This document shows positions 8,202-15,294 of a stretch of 64,000 nt of DNA, one piece after another. This DNA comes from Mesorhizobium carmichaelinearum (GTDB lineage Bacteria > Pseudomonadota > Alphaproteobacteria > Rhizobiales > Rhizobiaceae), in the NCBI RefSeq assembly GCF_900199455.1, contig NZ_FZQR01000007.1, positions 62,001 through 126,000 of the forward strand, given 5' to 3'. Both the position numbers and the translations under genes were made by a program. The notes beneath the pieces are model-generated. The model saw nothing but the letters and a program-made list of their open reading frames with translations, ran no database searches and had not been told where the DNA came from. Within the stretch, counting starts at the first letter, position 1. Every line of letters begins with the position of its first letter.

Positions 8202-8597
8202 GAATATTTCGCCAGCCCTACGCAACCCGCTTTGGGAGCGAGGAATAGACACCGTGACCGTGAGAGATCGCGGGTTGCTTTCGGCTGACGACATGTCGTT
8301 TGGAGGTTGGGACAGACTGAAGATCGATCAGTAGTAACCATCAATGCTGGCGACTTTCGCCGGTTGGCTAGGCAGACCCCCGGTCATGCCGGGTTGATCA
8401 TTATTCCGAGTGGCAGCGGAAGAGATGGTCAGCTTCGGATGATTGAGAGCGTGTTTGACAAGGCGCTGGAAAAGAATGTTATTTTGCCGAGCCTGCGGTC
8501 ATGTATTTATGAAGTTTTGGAGGACGGAAGCATCAAGATCGAAGTCTCGGAAGAGCCTGCGATCTTGAAAGGCACCACCCTCCGTGTTGTGAACTAA
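8179..8597 (+). pseudogene. DUF5615 PIN-like toxin, frameshifted
   Basis: ATG 8179 (or 8182) opens MKTLLDENISPAL with the acidic PIN-like motif and continues VRDRGLLSADDMSF to a TAG at 8332. The rest of the domain continues in another frame from about 8301: TEDRSVVTINAGDFRRLA, then LIIIPSGSG, ending at 8597. Adding one T to the TTT run at 8299-8301 gives one continuous protein of about 139 residues. Both halves match the family order. Either a one-base deletion disarmed the toxin or the assembly has an error. A programmed shift is less likely. Confidence 0.72.
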
Positions 8598-8610
8598 ACG
8601 AGGGGGCACC

Positions 8611-8853
8611 TCAAGTTTCCAAGCTGACCTGCCGGACGCCGATTACGTCCATGCACATCATGAAAAAAGCAGCGGTGAAGCTGCCCCGGCTTATCTTGTT
8701 CGCCAAATTGCGCTCGCTTTCGTGCGCGCCCTTCGCGGTCAACTTCTCGGCCAGCGCCGCATACGTTATGCCTCGGCGCTTCAACTCGCCTTTCAGTATG
8801 TTTTTCGCCTGCTCCTCATAGGAAGCGGTCAGGGTATTATCCGCCATCATCAT
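8611..8853 (-). CDS. DUF6471 domain protein
   Basis: 80 residues; the core (AKNILKGELKRRGITYAALAEKLTAKG then ERNLANKISRGSFTAAFFM) is the DUF6471 pattern and resembles a helix-turn-helix of the Cro/C1 type, ending in a short tail. Function unknown; probably DNA binding. Three consecutive ATG codons (8853, 8850, 8847) follow TGGAGA; spacing favours 8847 or 8850. The upstream spacer contains GATGATATA, also found in the site upstream of the gene starting at 10916. Confidence 0.75.
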   Translation of the reverse strand: MMMADNTLTASYEEQAKNILKGELKRRGITYAALAEKLTAKGAHESERNLANKISRGSFTAAFFMMCMDVIGVRQVSLET

Positions 8854-8915
8854 TTCTCCAGATAAAACATCACAAATGATGATATATACCCTTGCATGTG
8901 CCGATTCAATGTCCT

Positions 8916-8943
8916 AAATCCGATGTACAATATCGTCGGATTT
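8916..8943. repeat. 8-bp inverted repeat ahead of the IS relic
   Basis: AAATCCGA (8916-8923) and TCGGATTT (8936-8943), 12-nt spacer. It lies just before the ATG of the decayed transposase and could be a remnant of the element end or its promoter control. Confidence 0.4.
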
Positions 8944-8946
8944 GAT

Positions 8947-9110
8947 ATGTCTCAGCACTTCCTCCTCTCCCCCCGCCGCCAAGACCCTCTCGCTGGTCAA
9001 GGTTATGCGCATGTCGGACACGGAAGCCCGGACGGCTTTTCCGCAAGATACGCTGGTCGGAAACGGATGGTGAGCCGCAATACGCTATGGTCGTGAGTGC
9101 AGTTGGCGTC
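8947..9110 (+). mobile_element. Decayed 5' end of an IS1595-family transposase
   Basis: ATG 8947 reads MSQHFLLS, a start typical of IS1595-type transposases. The expected continuation appears piecewise in other frames: AAKTLSLVKVMRMSDTEA from 8975, then KIRWSETDGEP from 9045. Removing one C from the C7 run at 8970-8974 and one T from the TTTT at 9037-9040 rebuilds a continuous N-terminus. After that the zinc-ribbon cysteines and the DDE domain cannot be followed. The remaining spacer to 9348 shows nothing recognisable. Confidence 0.6.
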
Positions 9111-9348
9111 GCGCCGAAGTCGGCCCGGTGGTGCGGGTATTGGCAGCGCCGCAAAGGTTGAGCCCGAGAATCGCGTGTGCTATAAACCGAAGCGGGCGAC
9201 TTACGCCGCCCGCCCGTGATTACGATATTATCTGCCTTGGAACCAATCCTGCCGGTGGTGCGGCAGTCTGGATAACGCCAAGGCGCGGGTTCGTAGTCAT
9301 CTTACCTCCAGTCTCTCGGCAACTTCCATGCCGAGTCTGGCCGCCTGC

Positions 9349-9954
9349 TTAAGCGGAATTGTCATTTGGAGAAGCATCTGGCTCTCCGGTTTCTGGGGAG
9401 GCGAAAGCCTCCCCATTCTCGTTTTGCGCGGGCTCGTCGTCTTCCAGCAAAGTTAGGGCAGATGGCATTTTATGCACCCGGTTTGGGTCGGCCACCTTTA
9501 ACCCGGCGCGATAAATTTTCCCGTTATTCTTCATATTGGTGAGCGTGGGACTGATTGTTGACATCGGCACTTCTGCGCCCCTCAGTATGGACAATTCCGC
9601 CTGCAATTCATTGGCGGTCCACCACACCCTCTGACTAGCGCCTAGCAGTATCAAAATCAGGCTTTCGATGGACTCCTTTGACGGATCTACAGAGTACGCG
9701 TCTACCTTTGGCGGTGATGGAGGTACGGGCGGCCACGGCCTCGGAGGCACCGGAGGTCGAGGCGGTAGTGCGAAAGCGTTCGGGGCGGCGGTAAAGGCAG
9801 CGCTATGAGTAGCCGAGGCAGCAGTCTCAACCAAGCGTTTAAGGACGCGCTCCGCAACTGCTAATTCCGATAGTTCTAACTTGCGAGCCTCGATTTCCTG
9901 TTCGAGTTGTTCGCGCCGGGCCTGTACATCTAGAAGTGTCGGATTTTGGTTCAT
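9349..9954 (-). CDS. Unrecognised protein: coiled coil plus possible winged helix
   Basis: 201 residues, no family recognised. Residues about 10-45 form a charged coiled coil (ARREQLEQEIEARKLELSEL). A proline-rich linker follows (repeated PPRP/PPSP around 68-85). Residues about 93-155 look like a winged helix (SLILILLGASQRVWWTANEL, then STISPTLTNMKNNGKIYRAG). The tail is acidic. The layout resembles the gene at 10428-10916, though the sequences are not clearly homologous. A GGATTG array lies upstream. A DNA-binding role is inferred only. Confidence 0.65.
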   Translation of the reverse strand: MNQNPTLLDVQARREQLEQEIEARKLELSELAVAERVLKRLVETAASATHSAAFTAAPNAFALPPRPPVPPRPWPPVPPSPPKVDAYSVDPSKESIESLILILLGASQRVWWTANELQAELSILRGAEVPMSTISPTLTNMKNNGKIYRAGLKVADPNRVHKMPSALTLLEDDEPAQNENGEAFASPETGEPDASPNDNSA

Positions 9955-9970
9955 GAAATGTCTCTACCCA

Positions 9971-10118
9971 AAATCAATCCATAAATCAAGCCGCGTGGAT
10001 TGGTTGTTCCCTTAATGTTCAACCGTAAATCAATCCGACAATCATATGCAGATATCTTTATGCGTTGATTCCTTAAGAAATTCTTAAAGCGGATTGGGGC
10101 TCCTTGACCAAGGATTGG
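9971..10118. promoter_or_regulatory. Cluster of five GGATTG motifs
   Basis: GGATTG or its complement occurs at 9975-9980 (reverse), 9997-10003, 10031-10036 (reverse), 10091-10097 and 10112-10118. Two copies extend to the identical 10-mer AAATCAATCC (9971-9980, 10027-10036). The cluster fills the spacer upstream of the gene starting at 9954. It could be an autoregulatory operator array or iteron-like sites. The rest of the gap 9955-10427 contains two hairpins and one tiny ORF. Confidence 0.45.
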
Positions 10119-10198
10119 TAATCTGCAATATCGGCGTTGACGCCCGTCGTCGCACTTTCGTCCTGCTCGTTCGTTCTGAAAAGGGCGGAACGCAATAG

Positions 10199-10232
10199 AG
10201 CGCTCCGGAGCGCTGGGCTCTTACCCAGCTAA
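10199..10232. repeat. Two adjacent palindromes
   Basis: AGCGCTCCGGAGCGCT (10199-10214) is a perfect 16-bp palindrome. It abuts a hairpin with GCTGGG and CCCAGC arms (ending about 10230). Both lie just upstream of the small ORF at 10251. They may form a structured leader or a protein-binding site; neither is followed by a T-run, so a terminator is unlikely. Confidence 0.45.
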
Positions 10233-10250
10233 CTCCAGAGGTCAAAGACG

Positions 10251-10361
10251 ATGGTTTATTGTCAGTTGCCTAAAGGCGTTCACGTGCGTGAATACGTTCG
10301 TGTCCGCCTTGGAAAGGTAGAGTTCGTCACTGAACACTGCCGATCCCATCCTTCTCGTTAG
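10251..10361 (+). CDS. Possible 36-residue small protein
   Basis: ATG 10251 is preceded by AGAGGT at a suitable distance and the frame reads 36 codons to TAG at 10359. The product is basic with a VHVREYVRVRLGKVEF core that looks protein-like. It is preceded by two palindromes. No homologue is confidently recognised, so it may be a real small protein or chance. Confidence 0.35.
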   Translation: MVYCQLPKGVHVREYVRVRLGKVEFVTEHCRSHPSR

Positions 10362-10427
10362 TACGGTGTAGCAGCCGCGAGAAGGCGATAAGAAGGCGAC
10401 GGGCGTCACCTATCGAATCACCATGAA

Positions 10428-10916
10428 TTATTCGGGATTCCGCGTCAAGGGCGCGCTCCTTTTCAGTTGCCAAAGCTTGTACGGGCCGAACGCGTCGTGA
10501 TCGTCGGTCCAGCCACATTCCTCAATCAGCCATTGGATCACGCAGACCTTTATGCATGCGCCGATGCGCTTCCTTATTGTGGTGACGGTCGCCTCATCGG
10601 CGGCTAGGCCACGGTCTGCAACCCATAGCTCGGTGATCTGGCGCGATGTAAGGGGCGCGGTGGCTTCCCGCATGGTGTTGAGGACAAACCGCTTCACAGA
10701 GCCTTTCTCGGCCCGGTGCTTGGTGACGTACTCTTTCAGAGGCGACGTGTCGGCGTTCGGATCAAAGAGCCTGATTGCCGCGTCTAGATGGTCTATATCG
10801 ACCGTCAGCTTTTTGATCTCAGCGCGGTACTTCTCACGCAAGGCCACAAGCTCGGCGTGCTTGCCGACAAGGCCGGCAACGGTGTTGGGTCTATCGTAGT
10901 CGTAAATGTTCACCAT
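10428..10916 (-). CDS. Unrecognised protein: coiled coil plus helix-turn-helix-like end
   Basis: 162 residues, no named family recognised. It starts MVNIYDYDRPNTVAGLVGKH and then has a coiled coil (about residues 18-50, LVALREKYRAEIKKLTVDID). Residues about 72-120 look like a winged helix (VKRFVLNTMREATAPLTSRQITELW and a following TVTTIRKRIGACIK helix). I believe similar hypothetical proteins occur in other alphaproteobacteria. ATG 10916 overlaps the first of two 14-bp operator-like repeats. Likely a small DNA-binding protein, by architecture only. Confidence 0.7.
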   Translation of the reverse strand: MVNIYDYDRPNTVAGLVGKHAELVALREKYRAEIKKLTVDIDHLDAAIRLFDPNADTSPLKEYVTKHRAEKGSVKRFVLNTMREATAPLTSRQITELWVADRGLAADEATVTTIRKRIGACIKVCVIQWLIEECGWTDDHDAFGPYKLWQLKRSAPLTRNPE

Positions 10917-10950
10917 ATACGATGATATAAACCTCGTTTACGATGGTGTA
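10916..10950. promoter_or_regulatory. Two helically phased operator-like repeats
   Basis: TATACGATGATATA (10916-10929) and TTTACGATGGTGTA (10937-10950) match at 11 of 14 positions and start 21 bp apart, two helical turns. They lie at the start of the gene 10428-10916, a position suited to autorepression. The core GATGATATA also occurs upstream of the DUF6471 gene. Confidence 0.5.
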
Positions 10951-10953
10951 AAA

Positions 10954-10980
10954 ATCATATTTGGTGATTTTTCTCCATAA
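10954..10980 (-). repeat. Right 27-nt boundary repeat of the accessory islet
   Basis: Inverted copy of 7338-7364 (25 of 27 positions identical). It also supplies the last codons and the stop of the AraC-family gene. Within it, AAAAATCA and TGATTTTT (10951-10972) form a perfect 8-bp foldback that could act as a weak AT-rich terminator. Confidence 0.6.
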
Positions 10981-12118
10981 CGCCGCATTTTCCTCCCTCC
11001 GGCAAAGGTGTGGCGGACAAGGACGTCACCGACATCGCACCGCCTGGCGGCTGGTGCTCAAGCCGCCAGGCTTTCGGGCTCAGGCCAGTGATGCGCAGGA
11101 ACTCGCGGTTGAAGTTCGATTTGCTGAGGAAACCGGCGTCGAACATGATGCGGGTTATCGGTTCGTCCGTCGTCGCCAGCAGGCGGCGGGCCTCGTCGAT
11201 CCTCTGGTTGTTGACATATTGCGACACGCTCGATCCGTGGATGCGATTGATCGCCGACGACACTTGCCGAGCCGGCAGGCCGAGCCGCCTGGCGATGCGC
11301 CCAAGGTTGAGATCGACGTCCTTGTAGAGCTCCTTCGACCGCATCAGCGCGTCGACCGCCGCCGCGATCGCGGAATCTTCGCTGGTTGCCCGTGATGCGG
11401 TTTGCACCCGAGGCCCATCCTCTTCTTCCTCGTCTTCGTCCGGAGCGGCGGCCTCGCTGGCGACTGCGGCGGCCCCGCCGAGCAGCAGCAGCGCCAGCAC
11501 GTTGCCGCCGGCAATGACCGCGCCGGAATGAACGCCGCCGGTCCATTGCATGTCGAAACTGATGATGATGTCGGTGACCGGCGACGCCAGGATCGCCAGC
11601 GCTGTCACCCATAGTGACCGGTAGGACCGCAAGACGCCGTCAAGGCGCGATTCGGCCAGGACATCCGGGCCAGCCAGTGCAAGCCAAAGCAGCGCCAGCC
11701 CATACGTCAGGAACACCAGGATGATCACCGGCCCGACCGGCTCGCGCCAGAAGATCAGCAGCAGGGCAACCAGGCAGGCCGGCAGCAGATGCGGCCACAG
11801 CCGTGCCAGGCGATGCTCCGAGCGTTCCTTCGTCAGGCCGCTGAAGGCGATCCAGGCAAGCGGCGCGATCACCGTCGCCAGCACCGACTGGACCGGCATC
11901 ATTGCCCTGACATCATAACCCCAGCGGATGCCGATCAGCACCGACTGCAAGGCATAGGCCGCCATCAGCAGCATGAAGGCGATGTTCTCGCGCAGATCGG
12001 CCTCGTTTGAGCGGATCATCTGCATGAGCAGGATGACGAGCAGCAGGGAGACGACGAACGGCAGGGGAATGAAGATCATGATCGCAAGTGTGGTTCCAGG
12101 GCTGGCAGCGACCGACAA
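10955..12118 (-). CDS. Membrane-anchored AraC-family regulator
   Basis: 387 residues. About six or seven hydrophobic segments fill residues 10-230; an acidic linker follows (DEDEEEEDG), then a C-terminal AraC helix-turn-helix domain (ARRLGLPARQVSSAINR and FLSKSNFNREFLRITGLSPKAWR). This is the layout of membrane-embedded AraC regulators. TTG 12118 is taken as start; ATG 12079 is an alternative. The last seven residues come from the islet boundary repeat, beyond the normal end of the AraC domain. Divergent from a secreted protein gene it may control. Confidence 0.85.
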   Translation of the reverse strand: MSVAASPGTTLAIMIFIPLPFVVSLLLVILLMQMIRSNEADLRENIAFMLLMAAYALQSVLIGIRWGYDVRAMMPVQSVLATVIAPLAWIAFSGLTKERSEHRLARLWPHLLPACLVALLLIFWREPVGPVIILVFLTYGLALLWLALAGPDVLAESRLDGVLRSYRSLWVTALAILASPVTDIIISFDMQWTGGVHSGAVIAGGNVLALLLLGGAAAVASEAAAPDEDEEEEDGPRVQTASRATSEDSAIAAAVDALMRSKELYKDVDLNLGRIARRLGLPARQVSSAINRIHGSSVSQYVNNQRIDEARRLLATTDEPITRIMFDAGFLSKSNFNREFLRITGLSPKAWRLEHQPPGGAMSVTSLSATPLPEGGKCGVMEKNHQI

Positions 12119-12239
12119 TGACCTGGATTGCGTTCACGGTCGTCCCGGATCGCGATCGAGGTCGCGGAAATTGACGTTCCCAATCACTCCGACAACGCCA
12201 CGGTCCAGCCGGGACCGCCACACATGATCGGAGATATCA

Positions 12240-12947
12240 ATGAAATCCGCAATTCTCGCCTTGCTGTCATTTGCCAGCGCAGCACTTGCGTCACCGGCAA
12301 GCGGGGATGCCGGCAAGACGCTCGATCTCGCCGGCGTGAGCGCCGTCGTCATATCGGGCGAAGCCAGTTCCGTCAGGCTCACCACTTCGGCCTCGGCCCC
12401 TTACCAGGCGACGATCGGCAGCCGCCGCGAAGGCTGGTTCGCGCGCTGGTATTCAAGCTGGTTCGCCAATGACTGCAGCCTTGCCAGCGACATGAGGCTG
12501 GAGGCCTCGACATTGCGTATCGACGTTGCCTCCTCCTCATGGCTGGATCCCTCCGACTGCCGGGTCGAGATCAACGCCAACATTCAGCCCGAAAGTTCGG
12601 TGTCGATCGACCAGGCGGCGCTGCAGGCCGACATGGCAGGGAATTTCTCCACCATAGCCATTACCAGCAAGGCGGCCGATGTCTCGCTGGACGGGCATGC
12701 CTCGACCGTCGACCTCAAAGGTGATGCACTGAAAGCCAGTCTCGCCTTTGGCAGCGTCAGGAAGGACGAAAACATCGCCATCACCGGCAAGGCACTGGAT
12801 GCGACGCTGTCCTTCGGCCGGGGTGTTGCGATCAGCTATTCGGTCACCGCGACGGCGTCCTTCGTCGACAGCTCGCTTCCCAACACTGCCGGCGCCAGGC
12901 CCTCGGTCGTCATCAAGGGGGACTTTGTTCGCGCCACCATTCGCTGA
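12240..12947 (+). CDS. Secreted protein, possible DUF4097-like beta-helix
   Basis: 235 residues with a signal peptide (MKSAILALLSFASAALASP). The mature part is rich in Ser, Ala and alternating hydrophobic residues, with repeating short strands (ADVSLDGHASTVDLKGDALKAS and similar), like head-GIN or DUF4097 beta-helix proteins. Function unknown; likely periplasmic. It diverges from the membrane AraC regulator with a 121-base spacer and ends just before a bidirectional terminator. Confidence 0.65.
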   Translation: MKSAILALLSFASAALASPASGDAGKTLDLAGVSAVVISGEASSVRLTTSASAPYQATIGSRREGWFARWYSSWFANDCSLASDMRLEASTLRIDVASSSWLDPSDCRVEINANIQPESSVSIDQAALQADMAGNFSTIAITSKAADVSLDGHASTVDLKGDALKASLAFGSVRKDENIAITGKALDATLSFGRGVAISYSVTATASFVDSSLPNTAGARPSVVIKGDFVRATIR

Positions 12948-12951
12948 ACAA

Positions 12952-12976
12952 AAAACCCGCCTCGGAGGCGGGTTTT
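12952..12976. terminator. Bidirectional terminator between convergent genes
   Basis: AAAACCCGCC (12952-12961), loop, GGCGGGTTTT (12967-12976). Runs of A and T on both sides make it active for the secreted-protein gene on the plus strand and rpmE on the minus strand. Confidence 0.85.
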
Positions 12977-13001
12977 GATCTGCGAGAATGCCGAAGCTGG
13001 C

Positions 13002-13223
13002 TTAGAGGCCGAAACCTTCGAAACGCTTCTTGAACTTCGACAGGCGGCCGCCGCGGTCGAGCAGGGTCTGCTGGCCGCCGGTCCAGGCCGGGTGCGTGGT
13101 CGGGTCGATATCGAGGTTCATCGTATCGCCTTCCTTGCCCCAGGTCGAACGGGTCGTGTATTCGGTGCCGTCGGTCATGACGACCTTGATGGTGTGGTAG
13201 TCGGGATGGATAGCGCTCTTCAT
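13002..13223 (-). CDS. rpmE: 50S ribosomal protein L31
   Basis: 73 residues, full length for alphaproteobacterial bL31: [19 protein letters not shown] at the start and [17 protein letters not shown] in the middle. It has no cysteine, so it is the zinc-free type. The protein sits at the subunit bridge of the 70S ribosome. The upstream spacer contains a long GAAGCCG/CGGCTTC foldback (about 13298-13327) that could belong to a leader. Confidence 0.96.
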   Translation of the reverse strand: MKSAIHPDYHTIKVVMTDGTEYTTRSTWGKEGDTMNLDIDPTTHPAWTGGQQTLLDRGGRLSKFKKRFEGFGL

Positions 13224-13429
13224 GGCTCGGTTCCTGGCTTGCCGGCGCGGCTGACGGGCATAAGCCTGCGTCGATGCGCCTCTTTTTAAAACTCGAAGCC
13301 GCAGCTATTGAGGAGCCACGGCTTCTAAAACGGTCGGCGAGCCTATACATCAGGCGGAATTGAATCACAAGGCCGCGGCGAGCGCATATTGAAGCGCATA
13401 AAGCTTAAGCGGCTAGAGGAAACATCGAG

Positions 13430-15229
13430 ATGGCGCAATCAAGCAGCGCAGACGAGCGCCGACGCTCGCTCAAGCCGCTCAGGCGCCTGTTCCCCTATAT
13501 CACTGGATATCGCACGCTGGTCGTCGGCGCCCTCATCTCGCTGGCCATCGCGGCGGCAACGACATTGGCGCTGCCGCTGGCCGTGCGGCGCATGATCGAC
13601 CATGGTTTCTCGTCGTCCAGCACCACCTTCATCGCCGAGTACTTTGCCGCACTGGTGGCGATGGCCGCCATGCTGGCGGCGGCATCGGCCTGCCGCTACT
13701 ATTTCGTCATTACGCTCGGCGAACGCGTCGTCGCCGACATCCGACGCGATGTCTTTGCCCATGTGACGACGCTGTCGCCTGCCTTCTTCGACACCGCCCA
13801 GTCGGGCGAGATCGTGTCTCGGCTTGCCGCCGACACCACGCAGGTCAAATCGGCGGTCGGCGCCACGGCCTCGGTGGCGCTGCGCAACGTTATCCTTGGC
13901 CTCGGCGCGGTCGGCATGATGGTCATCACCAGCCCGAAACTATCCTTCCTGGTCATAGCAGCCATTCCCGTCATTGTGCTGCCGCTGGTCGCTTTCGGCC
14001 GTTCGGTGCGGCGCAAGTCAAGGCAGGCGCAGGACACGCTTGCCGAGGCGACAGCCTATGCCAGCGAGCAGATCGGCGCGGTGCGGACCTTGCAGGCCTT
14101 CACCAATGAGAAACTGGTCACCGGACGCTTTTCGGGCGCGGTGGAGGCTGCCTTCGAGGCGGCGCGCGCCTCGATCTTCGCGCGCTCCTTCCTCACCTTC
14201 TTCGCCATCTTCACCATCTTCTCTTCCGTTGTGGCGGTGCTGTGGTTCGGCTCGCGCGATGTCCTCGAGGGCACGATATCGCCGGGCACGCTCGGCCAGT
14301 TCCTGCTCTATTCGGTGTTCGCCGCCGGTGCGCTCGGCGCGCTGTCGGAAGTCTGGGGCGAACTTGCCCAAGCGGCAGGGGCGGCCGAGCGGCTGACCGA
14401 GATCCTGGCCGAGAAGCCGGCGATCCAGGCGCCAGCCGATCCGAAGCCGCTGCCGGCGGTCGCCAAGGGCGCGATCGTCTTCGACGACGTCTCCTTCTCC
14501 TATCCGGCGCGGCCCGACCGTGCCGCCGTCCACGGCTTGAGCTTTCAGGTCATGCCCGACGAGACGGTGGCCATTGTCGGCCCCTCCGGGGCCGGCAAGA
14601 GCACGGTCTTTTCGCTGATCCTGCGTTTCTACGATCCCGAGACCGGCAAGATCCTGATCGATGGCGTCGACGTGCGCGAAGCCGATCCGGTTTCGGTGCG
14701 CGAGCGCATCGCCATCGTGCCGCAGGATGTCACCATCTTCGCGGCGAGCGCGCGCGACAATATCGGTTTCGGGCGGCCGGGCGCCGGCAATGCCGAGATC
14801 GAAGCGGCGGCCAAGGACGCGCTGGCCGATGAATTCATCCTCAAGCTCGAGAACGGCTACGACAGCCAGGTCGGCGAGCGCGGCGTGACGCTGTCCGGCG
14901 GCCAGCGCCAGCGTGTAGCGATCGCCCGCGCCATCCTGCGCGACGCGCCGATCCTGCTGCTCGACGAAGCCACCTCGGCACTCGATGCCGAAAGCGAGAC
15001 GCTGGTGCAGATGGCGCTGGAGCGACTGATGCAGGGCCGCACCACCATCGTCATCGCCCATCGGCTGGCGACGGTGCTGAAGGCCGACAGGATCCTGGTG
15101 ATGGATGGCGGCCGCATCGTCGAGGAAGGCACGCATCAGAGCCTGGTCGCCAAGGGCGGCATCTATGCGCGGCTGGCCAAGCTGCAGTTCGAGACCGGCG
15201 CCAGCGCCTTCAGGGGCGCGGCGGAATAA
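13430..15229 (+). CDS. ABC transporter, fused permease and ATPase
   Basis: 599 residues, an exporter half-transporter: six transmembrane segments in the first 310 residues, then a nucleotide-binding domain with Walker A GPSGAGKST (about 383-391), signature LSGGQRQR (about 487) and Walker B ILLLDEATSALD (about 505). It would work as a homodimer in the inner membrane. The family includes MsbA-like and multidrug exporters; the substrate cannot be read from sequence. AGAGGAAA precedes ATG 13430. Confidence 0.92.
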   Translation: MAQSSSADERRRSLKPLRRLFPYITGYRTLVVGALISLAIAAATTLALPLAVRRMIDHGFSSSSTTFIAEYFAALVAMAAMLAAASACRYYFVITLGERVVADIRRDVFAHVTTLSPAFFDTAQSGEIVSRLAADTTQVKSAVGATASVALRNVILGLGAVGMMVITSPKLSFLVIAAIPVIVLPLVAFGRSVRRKSRQAQDTLAEATAYASEQIGAVRTLQAFTNEKLVTGRFSGAVEAAFEAARASIFARSFLTFFAIFTIFSSVVAVLWFGSRDVLEGTISPGTLGQFLLYSVFAAGALGALSEVWGELAQAAGAAERLTEILAEKPAIQAPADPKPLPAVAKGAIVFDDVSFSYPARPDRAAVHGLSFQVMPDETVAIVGPSGAGKSTVFSLILRFYDPETGKILIDGVDVREADPVSVRERIAIVPQDVTIFAASARDNIGFGRPGAGNAEIEAAAKDALADEFILKLENGYDSQVGERGVTLSGGQRQRVAIARAILRDAPILLLDEATSALDAESETLVQMALERLMQGRTTIVIAHRLATVLKADRILVMDGGRIVEEGTHQSLVAKGGIYARLAKLQFETGASAFRGAAE

Positions 15230-15294
15230 TCACGATCGGACCAGCGCGATTTCCGGACGGAAAGCCGTGTCACCCCTGGGATTGCTTGGCGGGC

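Noticed and set aside
8299-8303. Programmed frameshift in the DUF5615 toxin
   Set aside because: No canonical slippery heptamer is present; a one-base deletion is simpler.
8906-9154. 82-codon minus-strand frame over the IS relic
   Set aside because: It is antisense to the transposase relic and shows no protein-like pattern.
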